Origin: Myxococcales bacterium
GTDB taxonomy: Bacteria; Myxococcota_A; Polyangia; Polyangiales; Polyangiaceae
Reading direction: 5' to 3'
Length of the DNA: 64,000 nucleotides
NCBI GenBank assembly: GCA_016706225.1
Contig: JADJKB010000003.1
Span: 868,001 to 932,000 of the forward strand
Each line of letters starts with the position of its first letter. The first letter of the stretch is position 1. This document shows positions 34,820 to 43,780 of the stretch, piece after piece. Under the pieces are notes generated by a model, which did not search any database, was not told the DNA's origin, and worked only from the letters and a program-made list of their open reading frames with translations. The position numbers were made by a program, and so were the translations under genes.

Positions 34820-34984
34820 ATGCCAGCTCGCTCACGCCGAAGCATTTCGCCTCGAGATCCCCTCCACCGCTCGTCCCGTCCCTCTTGGTTCCTGCTGGGA
34901 GCGTTCTGCGTCTCCGTGGGCTGCGCTGCCGAAGTTGATGACCCCGACAGCGAGACGCGCACGCTCAAGCTCAGCACACGCTGA
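34820..34984 (+). CDS. Short lipoprotein, probably a truncated gene
   Basis: 54 residues: a basic N-terminus, then a hydrophobic stretch ending in a lipobox (FLLGAFCVSVGCAAE), then 15 polar residues and a stop. The stop overlaps the first codon of an unrelated kinase relic in another frame, so this is likely the surviving leader of a longer lipoprotein joined to foreign DNA. Confidence 0.4.
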   Translation: MPARSRRSISPRDPLHRSSRPSWFLLGAFCVSVGCAAEVDDPDSETRTLKLSTR

Positions 34985-35282
34985 CCCCGGGCGGCGCGCT
35001 GATCGGGACTCCGCTCTACATGGCCTCCGAGATGGCGAACGGTGAGGTTGGGTTTGCGACCGACCTGTTCGCTCTCGGCATCCTTGCGCGCGAGATGCTC
35101 ACCGGACATTACCGTTCAGCCAACCACCACTGCTGGCAGCACGCGCGGGACTTCCGCTTCGCCCCCAGCTCTGGGCATGGCTGCAGCCGCCGCTGGCGGC
35201 GTTGATCTCGGACTTGATGGCTGCGGATCCAGCGGAGCGTCCCTCTGCGCAGTCGCTGGTCGAGCGGCTCGCCAAGCTGTGA
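34982..35282 (+). pseudogene. Relic of a Ser/Thr kinase C-lobe
   Basis: The DNA encodes IGTPLYMASEMANGE and DLFALGILAREMLTG (kinase subdomains VIII-IX). After a frame change near 35150 it encodes LISDLMAADPAERPSAQSL (subdomain XI) and a stop at 35280. The ATP-binding lobe, HRD and DFG are missing. It is therefore a 5'-deleted, frameshifted fragment of a typical myxobacterial kinase. The 134 bp to the next gene hold only its ribosome site. Confidence 0.7.
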
Positions 35283-35416
35283 CCGCCCACCTTCGTCGAC
35301 AAGGTTGCACGCGGTGTCGGCCTTCACGCTCGGGGAGACGCGATACGACCGCGCAACCCTTGCGCGAGAATCGACTCGCCCCCGGTGTTAGACCCTTCGA
35401 GATTGGAGGTGAGCCG

Positions 35417-36178
35417 ATGTCACGATTTGGAACCCTCTCCGCCTTTGCTGTGTCTCTGAGCTTTGTCGCGGTCTCCGCCTGTGGGTCCGACGACGCTGCC
35501 TCCGCTTCTGGCGACGGAAGCCTCGTCGCGTTCAAGGGCAGCACATGCAAGAAGGAGAACGCCGGAGCGCTGACCGCCGAGGACACCTACGCGGGGCTGC
35601 AGTGCGTGCGCTGGACGACCGTCGACGCGGACACCGTGAAGATCGAGCTCCTGAACTTCGAGGGCGGCTGCGGGGCGCAATGGAAAGGCGAAGCCAAAGC
35701 GGTCGACGCAGGGCTGGAGCTCCGCTTGGTCAACCCAGGTTGTCTGCTCGCGGCCTGCGGCAGCTGCATGTACGACTGGTCCTTCGACGTGCGCGCCAAG
35801 GGCGCCGCGGACCTGCCGCTCAGCATCGTGACCGACCCGTGCCCCGGAGAGCAGACCCCGGATCAAGACACGGCGACCCTTCCACTCGGGACGACCGCCG
35901 AAGGCGAGCTGTGTCGCTACGCCAATCACGGTGCTCTCGGCTGGCAGGCCATGGCGCTGTCGGCCTGCGGCAAGGCCTACATGCCGTGCCGCATTGGAGG
36001 TGGCATGTGCGAACCGAACGGCAGTGAGCCGGAATGCGATGCGGGGCTCACCTGTGCCGATGGCGCGTCCGCCACCGCGAAGGTCTGTCATGCGAATTGC
36101 ACCGGAGACTCGGACTGCGCGCCGACCGGCACGATGAAGTGCGACGGCGGATTGTGCCGGCCGGCGAAGCCCTGGTGA
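35417..36178 (+). CDS. Cys-rich lipoprotein, unknown
   Basis: 253 residues; ATG with GGAGGTGA upstream. Signal peptide MSRFGTLSAFAVSLSFVAVS then the lipobox AC. The mature protein has a beta-rich first half with paired Cys (GCLLAACGSCMYDW) and a C-terminal run of short Cys motifs (MCEPNG, ECDAGLTCADG, CHANCTGDSDCAP, KCDGGLC) resembling the Cys-rich modules common in Myxococcota surface proteins. Likely lipid-anchored outside the cytosol. Function unknown. Confidence 0.8.
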   Translation: MSRFGTLSAFAVSLSFVAVSACGSDDAASASGDGSLVAFKGSTCKKENAGALTAEDTYAGLQCVRWTTVDADTVKIELLNFEGGCGAQWKGEAKAVDAGLELRLVNPGCLLAACGSCMYDWSFDVRAKGAADLPLSIVTDPCPGEQTPDQDTATLPLGTTAEGELCRYANHGALGWQAMALSACGKAYMPCRIGGGMCEPNGSEPECDAGLTCADGASATAKVCHANCTGDSDCAPTGTMKCDGGLCRPAKPW

Positions 36179-36205
36179 GGCCCGCCGCCACGGCTGCATC
36201 GCGGT

Positions 36206-36691
36206 TCATTCCTTCGTAACGGAGCAGTGCCCGGGAGGGCTGCTCCATGTGGCCTGGCACTTCTTCGCGCCGTCCCAGCAGCCGTAGACGTTGCGCCCGC
36301 TCTTGGTGCGGAGGTTGGCCTCGAAGTGCAGGTCGCGACAGGGCATGCCCGACGTGTAGCCGGAGAGCTCGCAGGTCGTCCGGTCGAGGGTGTATTTGTT
36401 TTCGCCCACAGTCCAGGTTCCGCCCGCTTCCGCGTACTCTTGCGGGATCGTGAAGCTCTGGCTGATGGCACCGATGCTGCGGATGTTGCACGAGGTGTCG
36501 GCCTTCACGCTCGGACACGAAAAGCGCCACGTGCCCTGCGCGCCGCACGAGTCACCCGTTGGCTGGGCTGGTGCGGGGGGCGGAGCCGGGGGGCTGGTTT
36601 CGAGGGTTGGCTCACTCCGCTTGCAACAGAGCAGGAGCAGAAAGAGAAACATGGAACCGACACTCGCGGTCCCCCGGACGCTGTTGAGCAC
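36206..36691 (-). CDS. Small Cys-containing lipoprotein
   Basis: 161 residues from a GTG at 36691; an ATG at 36652 would give a shorter leader. The hydrophobic stretch MFLFLLLLCCKRS carries two candidate lipobox cysteines, followed by a Pro-rich spacer (PPAPPPAPAQP) and a beta-rich domain with six cysteines (DSCGAQGTW, FSCPS, SCNIR, CELSG, PCRDL, GCWDGAKKC). It converges with the 35417 gene (27 bp gap). Family not recognised. Confidence 0.7.
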   Translation of the reverse strand: MLNSVRGTASVGSMFLFLLLLCCKRSEPTLETSPPAPPPAPAQPTGDSCGAQGTWRFSCPSVKADTSCNIRSIGAISQSFTIPQEYAEAGGTWTVGENKYTLDRTTCELSGYTSGMPCRDLHFEANLRTKSGRNVYGCWDGAKKCQATWSSPPGHCSVTKE

Positions 36692-36913
36692 GAGCGGACT
36701 CTACGCCGGAGAATTTCGCTGCACAACCAAGTGGAGTCACCGCGGACGTCACACTCGCTGAGCGGTCCGAGTGAGCGCGCCCGCTAACCTGCGGTTGGCG
36801 CCACGCCAACCACAAGTCGGCGGAAGGGAGTCGGCGGAGGGGCAGAACGCGGAGAATAACCACATTCATGCGCTCGCGCGTGGTGGCTCGGCTCTTGCTC
36901 TTCTCCTCGCGCC

Positions 36914-38215
36914 ATGGCGAGGTTTGCGGCGCTCAGCTTGGGTATCGGTTTGACGCTGGCGAGCTGCGGGGAAGCAGCGAGCGACGACGGCAGCGCCGGG
37001 CATGCGGGCTCCGACGCCGGAACGGGCACCGGTGGCACGACCGGTAGTGGAGGTGGCGCCGGAATGGATGGCGGCGCGGGGGTCACGTGCACTCCCTGCA
37101 CACAGACGTCGGACTGCGGCCCTGGCGCCGCGTGCGTGCAGTATGCCGGGAGCGACTTCTGCGGGCGCTCGTGTGAAGGCGGCGCGTGCGGGGCGGGTGA
37201 GACGTGCGTCGACGCGATCACCGAGGATGGGGCCGGCGTCTCGGCGTGCGTCCCGGCCGACGGCACCTGTGGGTCGAGCGGATGCGGCGAGTGTCCCGCT
37301 GGAACGAGCTGCGATGTCATTCAAGGGATCTGTGTTGCACCAGAGCCGGATGGCGGCGACGACGGGGGTCCGGACGAACCCGACGGCGGGGCAGATGGCG
37401 GGCCGGATCAGGGCAGCGTCGGGCCCAACGGTGGAAAGGTGTCCGGCTTGTATTTCGCGGTCGTGGGCGACACGCGTCCCAAGAGCAACAACGCCACCGC
37501 CAGCTACCCGACCAGCAAGATCACGAAGATCTACAAGGGCATCGAGTCGCTGAACCCGCGGCCGCAGTTCGTCGTCGCCAATGGCGACTACATGTTCGCC
37601 AGTGGTCACGGGCCGGAGGGCGCAAAACAACTGAAGCTCTACATGGGCGCCCGCAGCAATTACTCGGGCACTGTCTTCGCCGTGCTCGGCAATCACGAGT
37701 GCAGCGGCGACGTGAACTGCGCCGGCGTCACCAACAACAACAGCTACAACTCCTTCCTCGACAATCTGATCCAACCGCTCGGCAAGACCAAGCCGTACTA
37801 CGCCATCTCGATCGACGACTCGAGCGGCAAGTGGACCGCGAAGTTGCTGATCACGGCGTGCAACGCCTGGAGCCCGGCGCAGAAGACCTGGCTCCAGAAC
37901 CAGCTCGGCAAGGCCACGACGTTCACGTTCGTGGCGCGGCATCAACAGATGGGCTCGGACGGACCCTGCAACAACGAGATGGACCAGATGCTCAAGGGCG
38001 CAAAGTACGACATGCTACTGGTTGGGCACATTCACACCTGGAACTGGGACGCCGGGAAGCGCCAGCTGATCGAGGGAGTAGGCGGCGCGCCCATCAACAC
38101 CGCCGGCAAGAACTACGGGTTCGCAACCATCCGCCAGCTCGCGGGCGGCAGCTTCCGAGTACGGCAATACAACTGGGACGATCTGTCGATCGCCAAGAGC
38201 TTCACGGTGCCATGA
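36914..38215 (+). CDS. Lipoprotein calcineurin-like metallophosphatase
   Basis: 433 residues. Leader ending in LTLASC (lipobox), a Gly/Thr/Asp spacer (about 25-55), a Cys-rich module (about 58-145: CTPCTQTSDCGPG; CGECPAGTSCD), an acidic Gly/Asp linker, then a metallophosphoesterase domain from about residue 178. The metal ligands are visible in order: GDTRP, NGDYM, GNHEC, VARHQQ and GHIHTW. It should hydrolyse phosphoesters at the cell surface with a bimetal centre; the substrate is unknown. Its stop overlaps the next gene (ATGA). Confidence 0.88.
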   Translation: MARFAALSLGIGLTLASCGEAASDDGSAGHAGSDAGTGTGGTTGSGGGAGMDGGAGVTCTPCTQTSDCGPGAACVQYAGSDFCGRSCEGGACGAGETCVDAITEDGAGVSACVPADGTCGSSGCGECPAGTSCDVIQGICVAPEPDGGDDGGPDEPDGGADGGPDQGSVGPNGGKVSGLYFAVVGDTRPKSNNATASYPTSKITKIYKGIESLNPRPQFVVANGDYMFASGHGPEGAKQLKLYMGARSNYSGTVFAVLGNHECSGDVNCAGVTNNNSYNSFLDNLIQPLGKTKPYYAISIDDSSGKWTAKLLITACNAWSPAQKTWLQNQLGKATTFTFVARHQQMGSDGPCNNEMDQMLKGAKYDMLLVGHIHTWNWDAGKRQLIEGVGGAPINTAGKNYGFATIRQLAGGSFRVRQYNWDDLSIAKSFTVP

Positions 38216-38871
38216 GCATCGCGCGTCACCTGGTGTTCTGCGCCGTCGTACTGGGCGCACCCGCGGCGGGTTGTCAGTCGCAGCGCTCCGAGCCGGCGCC
38301 AGCGCCCAACCCTGCGGCCGCGCCCGCGCCAGAGTCGGCGACGACCCCCGGGCTCGTGCTCGTCGCCAAGCGGGGTACGCCGCTGGTGAACGGTGAGCTC
38401 GCTCAGCCGGTGTGGCATGCGGCTGCGTCGACGGCTCCGTTCGTCAACGTGCGAGGGCGTCAGCCCGTCGCCCACACTGACGCTTCCGCGAGTTGGGACG
38501 AGCAGGCGCTCCACGTCGCGTTCTACGTGGCAGACGACGACTTCCGGGCCAGCGATCGTGTGCGGCTCCAGTTCGGCGAAGGCGAGCTCGTCGATGCGTC
38601 GCCAGACGGTCGGCTGAAATGCCAGTTCCGCGGCGTGTCGGATTGCGCGGCCCTTGGGATCCAAGCCGGCTTCGACGTGGACGGCGACGTCGATGCGGAG
38701 GCCAGGGAGGACGAAGAGTGGGCCGTCACCATCGCAGTGCCCTGGCGCGCGCTCGCGCCCGAGGGCCGACCGGGGGAGCTGGCCGTCATGCTGAGACGCG
38801 ACGAGCGTGAGAGTCGCCCGCCTTTGCACGAGATCTGGGGTGGGCGCCCCGGCATCATCCGTCTCGAGTGA
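38212..38871 (+). CDS. Lipoprotein with carbohydrate-binding-like (CBM9/DOMON) domain
   Basis: 219 residues; its ATG overlaps the phosphatase stop, so the two are co-translated. Signal peptide ends near PAAGC. After an Ala/Pro spacer comes a beta-sandwich pattern: LVNGELAQPVWHAA at the start, SASWDEQALHVAFYVADDDF in the middle, and WAVTIAVPWRALAPEG near the end, which is the layout of CBM9-like domains. Probably a surface-anchored ligand-binding partner of the metallophosphatase. Confidence 0.75.
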   Translation: MSIARHLVFCAVVLGAPAAGCQSQRSEPAPAPNPAAAPAPESATTPGLVLVAKRGTPLVNGELAQPVWHAAASTAPFVNVRGRQPVAHTDASASWDEQALHVAFYVADDDFRASDRVRLQFGEGELVDASPDGRLKCQFRGVSDCAALGIQAGFDVDGDVDAEAREDEEWAVTIAVPWRALAPEGRPGELAVMLRRDERESRPPLHEIWGGRPGIIRLE

Positions 38872-39224
38872 CCCGGCGCGCCGGCGCGGGGCTCGCACCA
38901 GCGAGCGTGGTGTGCAAGACGAACTGAGCGCAACCTGCGGGGGACTCCTGCATTGCGCTCGAGCGGCCCCTTGCGTTGCGCGGTGAGCGTCGCATTCGTC
39001 AGCGTCATTGTGCCGAGGTGACACACGCACTGCCGCGCTGCCGCGCGAAATCGTTTCGGACCAGCACGCGCATCTGGCAACCGTTTCGCGGTGCAGCTGG
39101 TTCTTGACCGCAATTTCTAGGCTGGACGCTGGCACGCGCAGTGCCTCCGCTGTTGGGATCCAGTGCGCTCGTGGCGCGGCGACGAGACTGGCGGGCGGGC
39201 GCAAACCAACGCTTGGAGGGCCAG
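38872..39224. other. 353 bp non-coding gap with one candidate promoter
   Basis: No open frame with coding character lies between the CBM9-like gene and the next lipoprotein. Apart from the sigma-54-like site at 39130-39144 and a GGAGGG ribosome site at 39215-39220, I see no repeat or RNA gene here. Confidence 0.5.
39130..39144 (+). promoter_or_regulatory. Candidate sigma-54 promoter (-24/-12)
   Basis: TGGCACG-CGCAG-TGC keeps the invariant GG and GC separated by exactly ten bases and matches the TGGCACG half perfectly; the -12 half has GTGC where TTGC is preferred. It lies about 80 bp upstream of the lipoprotein ATG at 39225, a sensible leader length. Confidence 0.4.
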
Positions 39225-40577
39225 ATGAAGACCTGGATGTTTGCGCTGACGACGTCTCTCGCGCTCGCCGCTTGCTCCGGCGATGACTCCTCCCCCGGCG
39301 GTGCTGGCGGTACGTCCGGCACAGGGGGCGCCGGCGGCGTTGGCGCGACCGGCGGCCTGGCGGGCACGGGGGGCGCGGCGGGGCAAACGGGATTCGGGAT
39401 CGCGGTGCGGAACCTGGACGGACAAGCGCTCCCGGGAGCAACCGTGGCGTTCGATGCCGCGGACGGGACCCGCGTCGAGAAGACCGCCGGCCCGGATGGG
39501 ATGGCCTATTTCGACGAACCTGCAGCAGGCGCGGCGAGCCCGACCGCGACCGCTCATCTCCAAGGCTACGCCGCGGTGACCGTCGTCAACGTGCTCGAGC
39601 AAGGGGACTACGTCGCCGGTCAGCCCTACGTGATCAATCTGGTCGAGCTCGAACGCGGGAACACCGTTCAGGTGACAGGGGACGTCGCTGCCCTCGGCGT
39701 CGGCCATACGTTGCTCGTTACCTCGTCCGATGGTGGTTCATACCAAGGGAACCCCGAGCACTACTCGCTCGACGTGCTCGCGGGAAAATCGTTCACGCTC
39801 CTCGCAGCCGAGTTCACCGCAGAGTGGCCGACGCCCAACGCTTTCGTCCAGCCGTTCTATGGCTTCGCCAAGCTGGACCACGCCGCTCTCGACGCGAATG
39901 CCGACATCCTGCTGGACATGGCGAAAAACCACCTCGCGTCGGAGACCGTGACCGGGTCGTTCGCGCTGCCGAAGCAGCCGGACAGCATGCTCCTCGGTGA
40001 CGGAGCCTGGGGCTACGCCATGGTGTCGACGTTTTCGTCGAACTTCCGCTTCGGCCTCGGGTTCGCCTCGATGTCGAAGTTCAACAGCACGACCCAGCGT
40101 GTCGACTACGACATCGAGCACGTGAAGGCGGCACCCGACTCCGAGGTCGGCGTCTGGTACATGCTCTACGAGAGTCTCGGGGGCTTTTCTCAGGGCGCAC
40201 CGGCATACTCCATCGCAACCGAGAGTGGGTATCCGGCGGCAGGGCCAAGGGACTTCGTGTTGCTCGAACCACCCCACGTGACGTACTCCAAGACCACACC
40301 GCGTCCGCTGCACGACGAAATGAAGTGGGTGGACGCCACGCCGGCGCTCCCGACGCTGGTGCAGGTCATCGTTGCACAGCGGTCGGTGTGGACCGCGGTC
40401 GTCCCACCGGGGCTCGATCATTTCACGCTACCCGCACCACCGTCGAGCCTGAGCGAGGAATCGACCTTCGGCTCGGTGACGTTCCAGGTCTCGCTGTTCA
40501 AGTGTGAGCTGAGCGACAGCCTGCCAAAGCGATGGTGCAAGCGCGCCGCAGTGACTCCGTTCGCCGTCGAGAACTGA
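39225..40577 (+). CDS. Lipoprotein with Gly-rich spacer and carboxypeptidase-regulatory-like domain
   Basis: 450 residues; the ATG at 39225 follows GGAGGG. Signal peptide MKTWMFALTTSLALAAC, then a Gly/Thr/Ala spacer to about residue 60. Next comes a beta-domain (IAVRNLDGQALPGATVAFD; GPDGMAYFDEP) of the carboxypeptidase-regulatory/CarboxypepD_reg type, and about 300 further beta-rich residues without catalytic motifs. Two late cysteines (FKCELS; RWCKR) may pair. Lipid-anchored surface protein of unknown role, possibly under sigma-54 control. Confidence 0.8.
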   Translation: MKTWMFALTTSLALAACSGDDSSPGGAGGTSGTGGAGGVGATGGLAGTGGAAGQTGFGIAVRNLDGQALPGATVAFDAADGTRVEKTAGPDGMAYFDEPAAGAASPTATAHLQGYAAVTVVNVLEQGDYVAGQPYVINLVELERGNTVQVTGDVAALGVGHTLLVTSSDGGSYQGNPEHYSLDVLAGKSFTLLAAEFTAEWPTPNAFVQPFYGFAKLDHAALDANADILLDMAKNHLASETVTGSFALPKQPDSMLLGDGAWGYAMVSTFSSNFRFGLGFASMSKFNSTTQRVDYDIEHVKAAPDSEVGVWYMLYESLGGFSQGAPAYSIATESGYPAAGPRDFVLLEPPHVTYSKTTPRPLHDEMKWVDATPALPTLVQVIVAQRSVWTAVVPPGLDHFTLPAPPSSLSEESTFGSVTFQVSLFKCELSDSLPKRWCKRAAVTPFAVEN

Positions 40578-40647
40578 GCATTGATCGTCACCGAGGTCGT
40601 GCTGACCGTCGCCGGCCATTGAGCGTGGACGCGGCGATGGCGAGGGC

Positions 40648-41343
40648 TCAGCCGACCGACTCGGGCGGCGGGTCGCCGCAGAGCTGGGCCACCTCTTCGG
40701 CGATCGCGCGGGCCTGGCCACGCGGCAGGTTCTTGCCGATGAGCGCGCCGCCCAAGTACAGATTGGCCACCGGCGTGCCGTCGCCGGAGTCGTCGCGACC
40801 GCGGACCTTGCGGTTCTGGATCGTGATGCGATCGGATGTCAATCGCCGGTGAGCGAAGCGAAGTCCGAGCGAGTGCCACGCGACGACGATCTGCTCCTCG
40901 GGGAGCACATCGATACCCCGCCGGTGCAGGAGGACGAGGGCCGGCGGGACCAACATCAAGAGAGGGATCACGGTCCGCTCCCTCGATAACGCGCTGATCA
41001 CCGCCCCGAGCACGATGAGGGCGAGACCTGCGACGGACTGGAGTGAGCCGCCGGCCGTGTGGTAGCGAATGCGCGATTTGCCGAGCAATGTGCCCAGCAC
41101 GACGACCGCCGCGGGGTCGGCGGCCGGCTCGCGCGGGGCGCTCGGTTGTCGAGGCCCGCGCGCGGCTTGTGGCTTGGGAGGGCTCGGCGCGCGCTTCGGC
41201 TCGCGAAGTCGTTCGAGCTCGGTCTGCTGCTCTCGCAGCGCCTGTTCTTGCTCGCGCAGCTTGCGCTCGGCTCGATCCAGGTCGTCCTCGAGGGCTTCGT
41301 TGCGCTCGCGCAGCGCGCCCCGGTCGTCTCGATACCCCGGCAT
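40648..41343 (-). CDS. Coiled-coil membrane protein, unknown
   Basis: 231 residues from the ATG at 41343. Residues 1-50 are a strongly charged coiled coil (RERNEALEDDLDRAERKLRE), 50-85 a basic Pro-rich linker. Two hydrophobic stretches follow at about 110-150 (VAGLALIVLGAVISAL; VIPLLMLVPPALVLL), with a cytosolic C-terminal domain of about 75 residues. The frame stays open upstream only because it runs into the poly-G tract as poly-Pro, which I do not regard as coding. If the tract is an artefact, the true upstream region of this gene is unknown. Confidence 0.75.
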   Translation of the reverse strand: MPGYRDDRGALRERNEALEDDLDRAERKLREQEQALREQQTELERLREPKRAPSPPKPQAARGPRQPSAPREPAADPAAVVVLGTLLGKSRIRYHTAGGSLQSVAGLALIVLGAVISALSRERTVIPLLMLVPPALVLLHRRGIDVLPEEQIVVAWHSLGLRFAHRRLTSDRITIQNRKVRGRDDSGDGTPVANLYLGGALIGKNLPRGQARAIAEEVAQLCGDPPPESVG

Positions 41344-41436
41344 CCATGCGCACAGTAGAGCCAGTTCCACCGGTTGCCAAATCCGCCGAAACGTATCCGT
41401 TCCTCCCAGCGCTGCGCTTGTTGGTGTAGCTAGGGG

Positions 41437-41756
<320 letters not shown>

Positions 41757-41805
41757 AATTCAACTAACAGCCGGGACGACAACGCGACCGGTCATTTAGA
41801 CCGAC

Positions 41806-42231
41806 TTGACCGCCGACCCGACCCTCCCCGAACGGCTCGTGATCTTCGATGGGGTCTGCGGGCTCTGCGATCGGACGGTTCAGTTCCTGCTCGAGCACGA
41901 CTCGGGGCAGGTGCTGCGCTTCGCACCGCTGCAGGGAGAGACCGCGGCCCAGGTGCGCGCACGACATCCAGAGCTCGAGGGGGTCGACAGCATCGCGTTC
42001 GTGGAGCAGAGCGGGGGCTCGGAGCGGGTGTTCGTGCGCTCCAAGGCGGTCTTCCGCATCGCCACTCATCTCGACCCCGGAGTGCGCTGGCTGCGCGTCT
42101 TCGGGTTCGTTCCTCAGCGCCTGGCCGACGTGGGCTACGACCTGGTCGCGTCAGTCCGCTATCGGATCTTCGGCAAGCTCGAGGCGTGCCGCATCCCGGA
42201 CGCCTCCGTACGTGCACGCTTCCTCGACTGA
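41806..42231 (+). CDS. DCC-family thiol-disulfide oxidoreductase-like protein (DUF393)
   Basis: 141 residues from a TTG start; a GTG eleven codons later is the alternative. The family signature is VIFDGVCGLCDR (Asp and the CxxC pair) near residues 12-23, followed by LRFAPLQGETA and FGKLEACRIPD. Length fits the family (about 115-145). The proteins have a thioredoxin-like fold and are presumed redox-active in the cytosol; the specific substrate is unknown. It starts only 52 bp after the poly-G tract, so its upstream context is unreliable. Confidence 0.85.
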   Translation: MTADPTLPERLVIFDGVCGLCDRTVQFLLEHDSGQVLRFAPLQGETAAQVRARHPELEGVDSIAFVEQSGGSERVFVRSKAVFRIATHLDPGVRWLRVFGFVPQRLADVGYDLVASVRYRIFGKLEACRIPDASVRARFLD

Positions 42232-42250
42232 GGCCAAGCGTCTCGACGAC

Positions 42251-42646
42251 CTAGCGCTCACCCCGGTTTGCCGGCTTGCGGGCGGCGGCGGGGCGCTGCT
42301 TGCGTTTGGATTTCGGGGGCTTGTCCGGGAGGGTCTCGACGAACTGGGTGCTCTTCTCGACCCACTTTCGAACTGCGGATGCTGAGCTGCAGCCCGCTGC
42401 GCCGACATAGACGTAGCCCGCCAGCGGTCGACCCGTGAAGTCCATCGGGCGGACATGGGGCTCCGTGAGCGCCCGGGCGTAAGCGGCCGGTCCAACCCGC
42501 GCCATCAGCTCGTCGCCGACCACGCCCGAGAACATCTTCTTGCGCAACAGGAAGCAGAGCCCGCCGAACATGCGCTTCTCCTCGATGCCGCTCCGCTTCG
42601 ACACCGCGGCTCGAACTCGTCCGGCAAGCCTTTCATCGTAGGCCAT
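42251..42646 (-). CDS. TfoX/Sxy N-terminal-domain protein
   Basis: 131 residues. It consists of the TfoX_N domain alone (MAYDERLAGRVRAAV; KRMFGGLCFLLRKKMF; PMDFTGRPLAGYVYV) plus a basic tail (KPPKSKRKQRPAAARK). Stand-alone TfoX_N proteins are widespread and mostly uncharacterised; the competence role of full TfoX does not follow. Its ATG directly abuts the DUF1697 stop upstream, so the two form a short operon. The basic tail suggests nucleic acid binding. Confidence 0.9.
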   Translation of the reverse strand: MAYDERLAGRVRAAVSKRSGIEEKRMFGGLCFLLRKKMFSGVVGDELMARVGPAAYARALTEPHVRPMDFTGRPLAGYVYVGAAGCSSASAVRKWVEKSTQFVETLPDKPPKSKRKQRPAAARKPANRGER

Positions 42647-43231
42647 CTATTGCCCGCTTTCTCCGCAGAGCTCGATCAGCTTCTCGACCGTGCGCCAGTT
42701 CCGGACGGTCGACGTCGTCGCCAGCGTCCGGTCGAAGTAGTCGTTCGTCAGCTTGCTCTTCCCGACTCCGTTTGGGAGCAGTAGGTAGAGGTGGCGACCA
42801 CGGAGCTCGAAGCGATCGCCCGGCGAGCGCTGAGGATCCAGCTTGGAGGCGTTCGCGGGTTGGGGAACCGCCGCGAGAAACGCCAGGTGGAGCTGAGCTG
42901 GTTCGGCACGGCGAAGAAATGGATTTTCGTCGCGCGCCGCCCGGAGCTCCGTGGCAGATCTCACGAGCACTGGGACCTCGAGCCGCAGCTCTCTGGCGAG
43001 GGCCGCGCTGAGCTCCGACGCCAGCCGCTTGGCCAGGGTCGAGCTGGCCGAGAAGACCACGTTGCCGCTCTGGATGTAGGTGCTGATGGAAGTGCAGCCT
43101 CGCCGCTCGAGCAGGTCTACGAGCACACGCATCGGCAGCTTGTTCTTGCCGCCAACGTTGACCCCACGCAGGAGCGCGACCCAGCGGCTGCCGAGCGGGG
43201 AACGGGATTTCGCTGCGCGCGCGCTGGCCAC
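42647..43231 (-). CDS. DUF1697 family protein
   Basis: 194 residues from a GTG at 43231; no ATG lies near the domain start. Family features are RWVALLRGVNVGGKNKLPM at the start, TYIQSGNVVFSA, and the late KSKLTNDYFDRTL and TVRNWRTVEKL. The family is conserved, cytosolic and of unknown function; some members are annotated as possible nucleotide- or DNA-binding proteins without proof. It is immediately upstream of, and probably co-transcribed with, the TfoX-like gene. Confidence 0.88.
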   Translation of the reverse strand: MASARAAKSRSPLGSRWVALLRGVNVGGKNKLPMRVLVDLLERRGCTSISTYIQSGNVVFSASSTLAKRLASELSAALARELRLEVPVLVRSATELRAARDENPFLRRAEPAQLHLAFLAAVPQPANASKLDPQRSPGDRFELRGRHLYLLLPNGVGKSKLTNDYFDRTLATTSTVRNWRTVEKLIELCGESGQ

Positions 43232-43260
43232 GTTGGTGAGACCACGGATACCATGCGGCG

Positions 43261-43710
43261 GTGCGCATTTCAGCCTGCACCGCGCTGACCCTTTCGGTGT
43301 GCGCTTGCACTTGCCGTGGCCCGGAGCCGAGCCGCGCCTCGGTCGCTTCGCCCGAGACCGCGCCCGCCCCGGCCCGGGCGAGTGTTTCGGCGGGAGCCTG
43401 CCCGGAGCTTTTCGAACCGCCGAGCGGCGCCGAGACCCTGTGTGATCAACATGATCTTGCAACGACCGCTGAGGTGCACTGGCGGTCGTTCGCGACCACG
43501 GCGCCCATCGAGAGCATCAATCAGCGGTATCGCGAGCGGGCCGAGCAATGTGGCATTCGGGTCGAGGCGGAGGGCTCGGGCGTGCGCCTCGAGCGCGGGC
43601 CCCTTCACCTGTCTACCTTCGAAGCCACCGGGTCCTACCCGCGCTGCGATTCGCTCGCGCGGGCCGAGCACCGCACGGTGATCCTGGTGTCCAGCATGTT
43701 CCGGCGCTGA
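43261..43710 (+). CDS. Small lipoprotein, unknown
   Basis: 149 residues from a GTG at 43261, 29 bp from the divergent DUF1697 gene. Leader MRISACTALTLSVCACTC with several candidate lipobox cysteines, an Ala/Pro/Ser spacer to about residue 45, then a small domain with four cysteines (GACPEL, TLCDQH, EQCGIR, PRCDSL). The start is tentative. No family recognised. Confidence 0.65.
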   Translation: MRISACTALTLSVCACTCRGPEPSRASVASPETAPAPARASVSAGACPELFEPPSGAETLCDQHDLATTAEVHWRSFATTAPIESINQRYRERAEQCGIRVEAEGSGVRLERGPLHLSTFEATGSYPRCDSLARAEHRTVILVSSMFRR

Positions 43711-43780
43711 GCGCCGGCCCCAGGCACGCAAAGGGGGGAGCGTCCCGCCGACGTGACGGCACGCCTTGGGAGTCTCGAGG

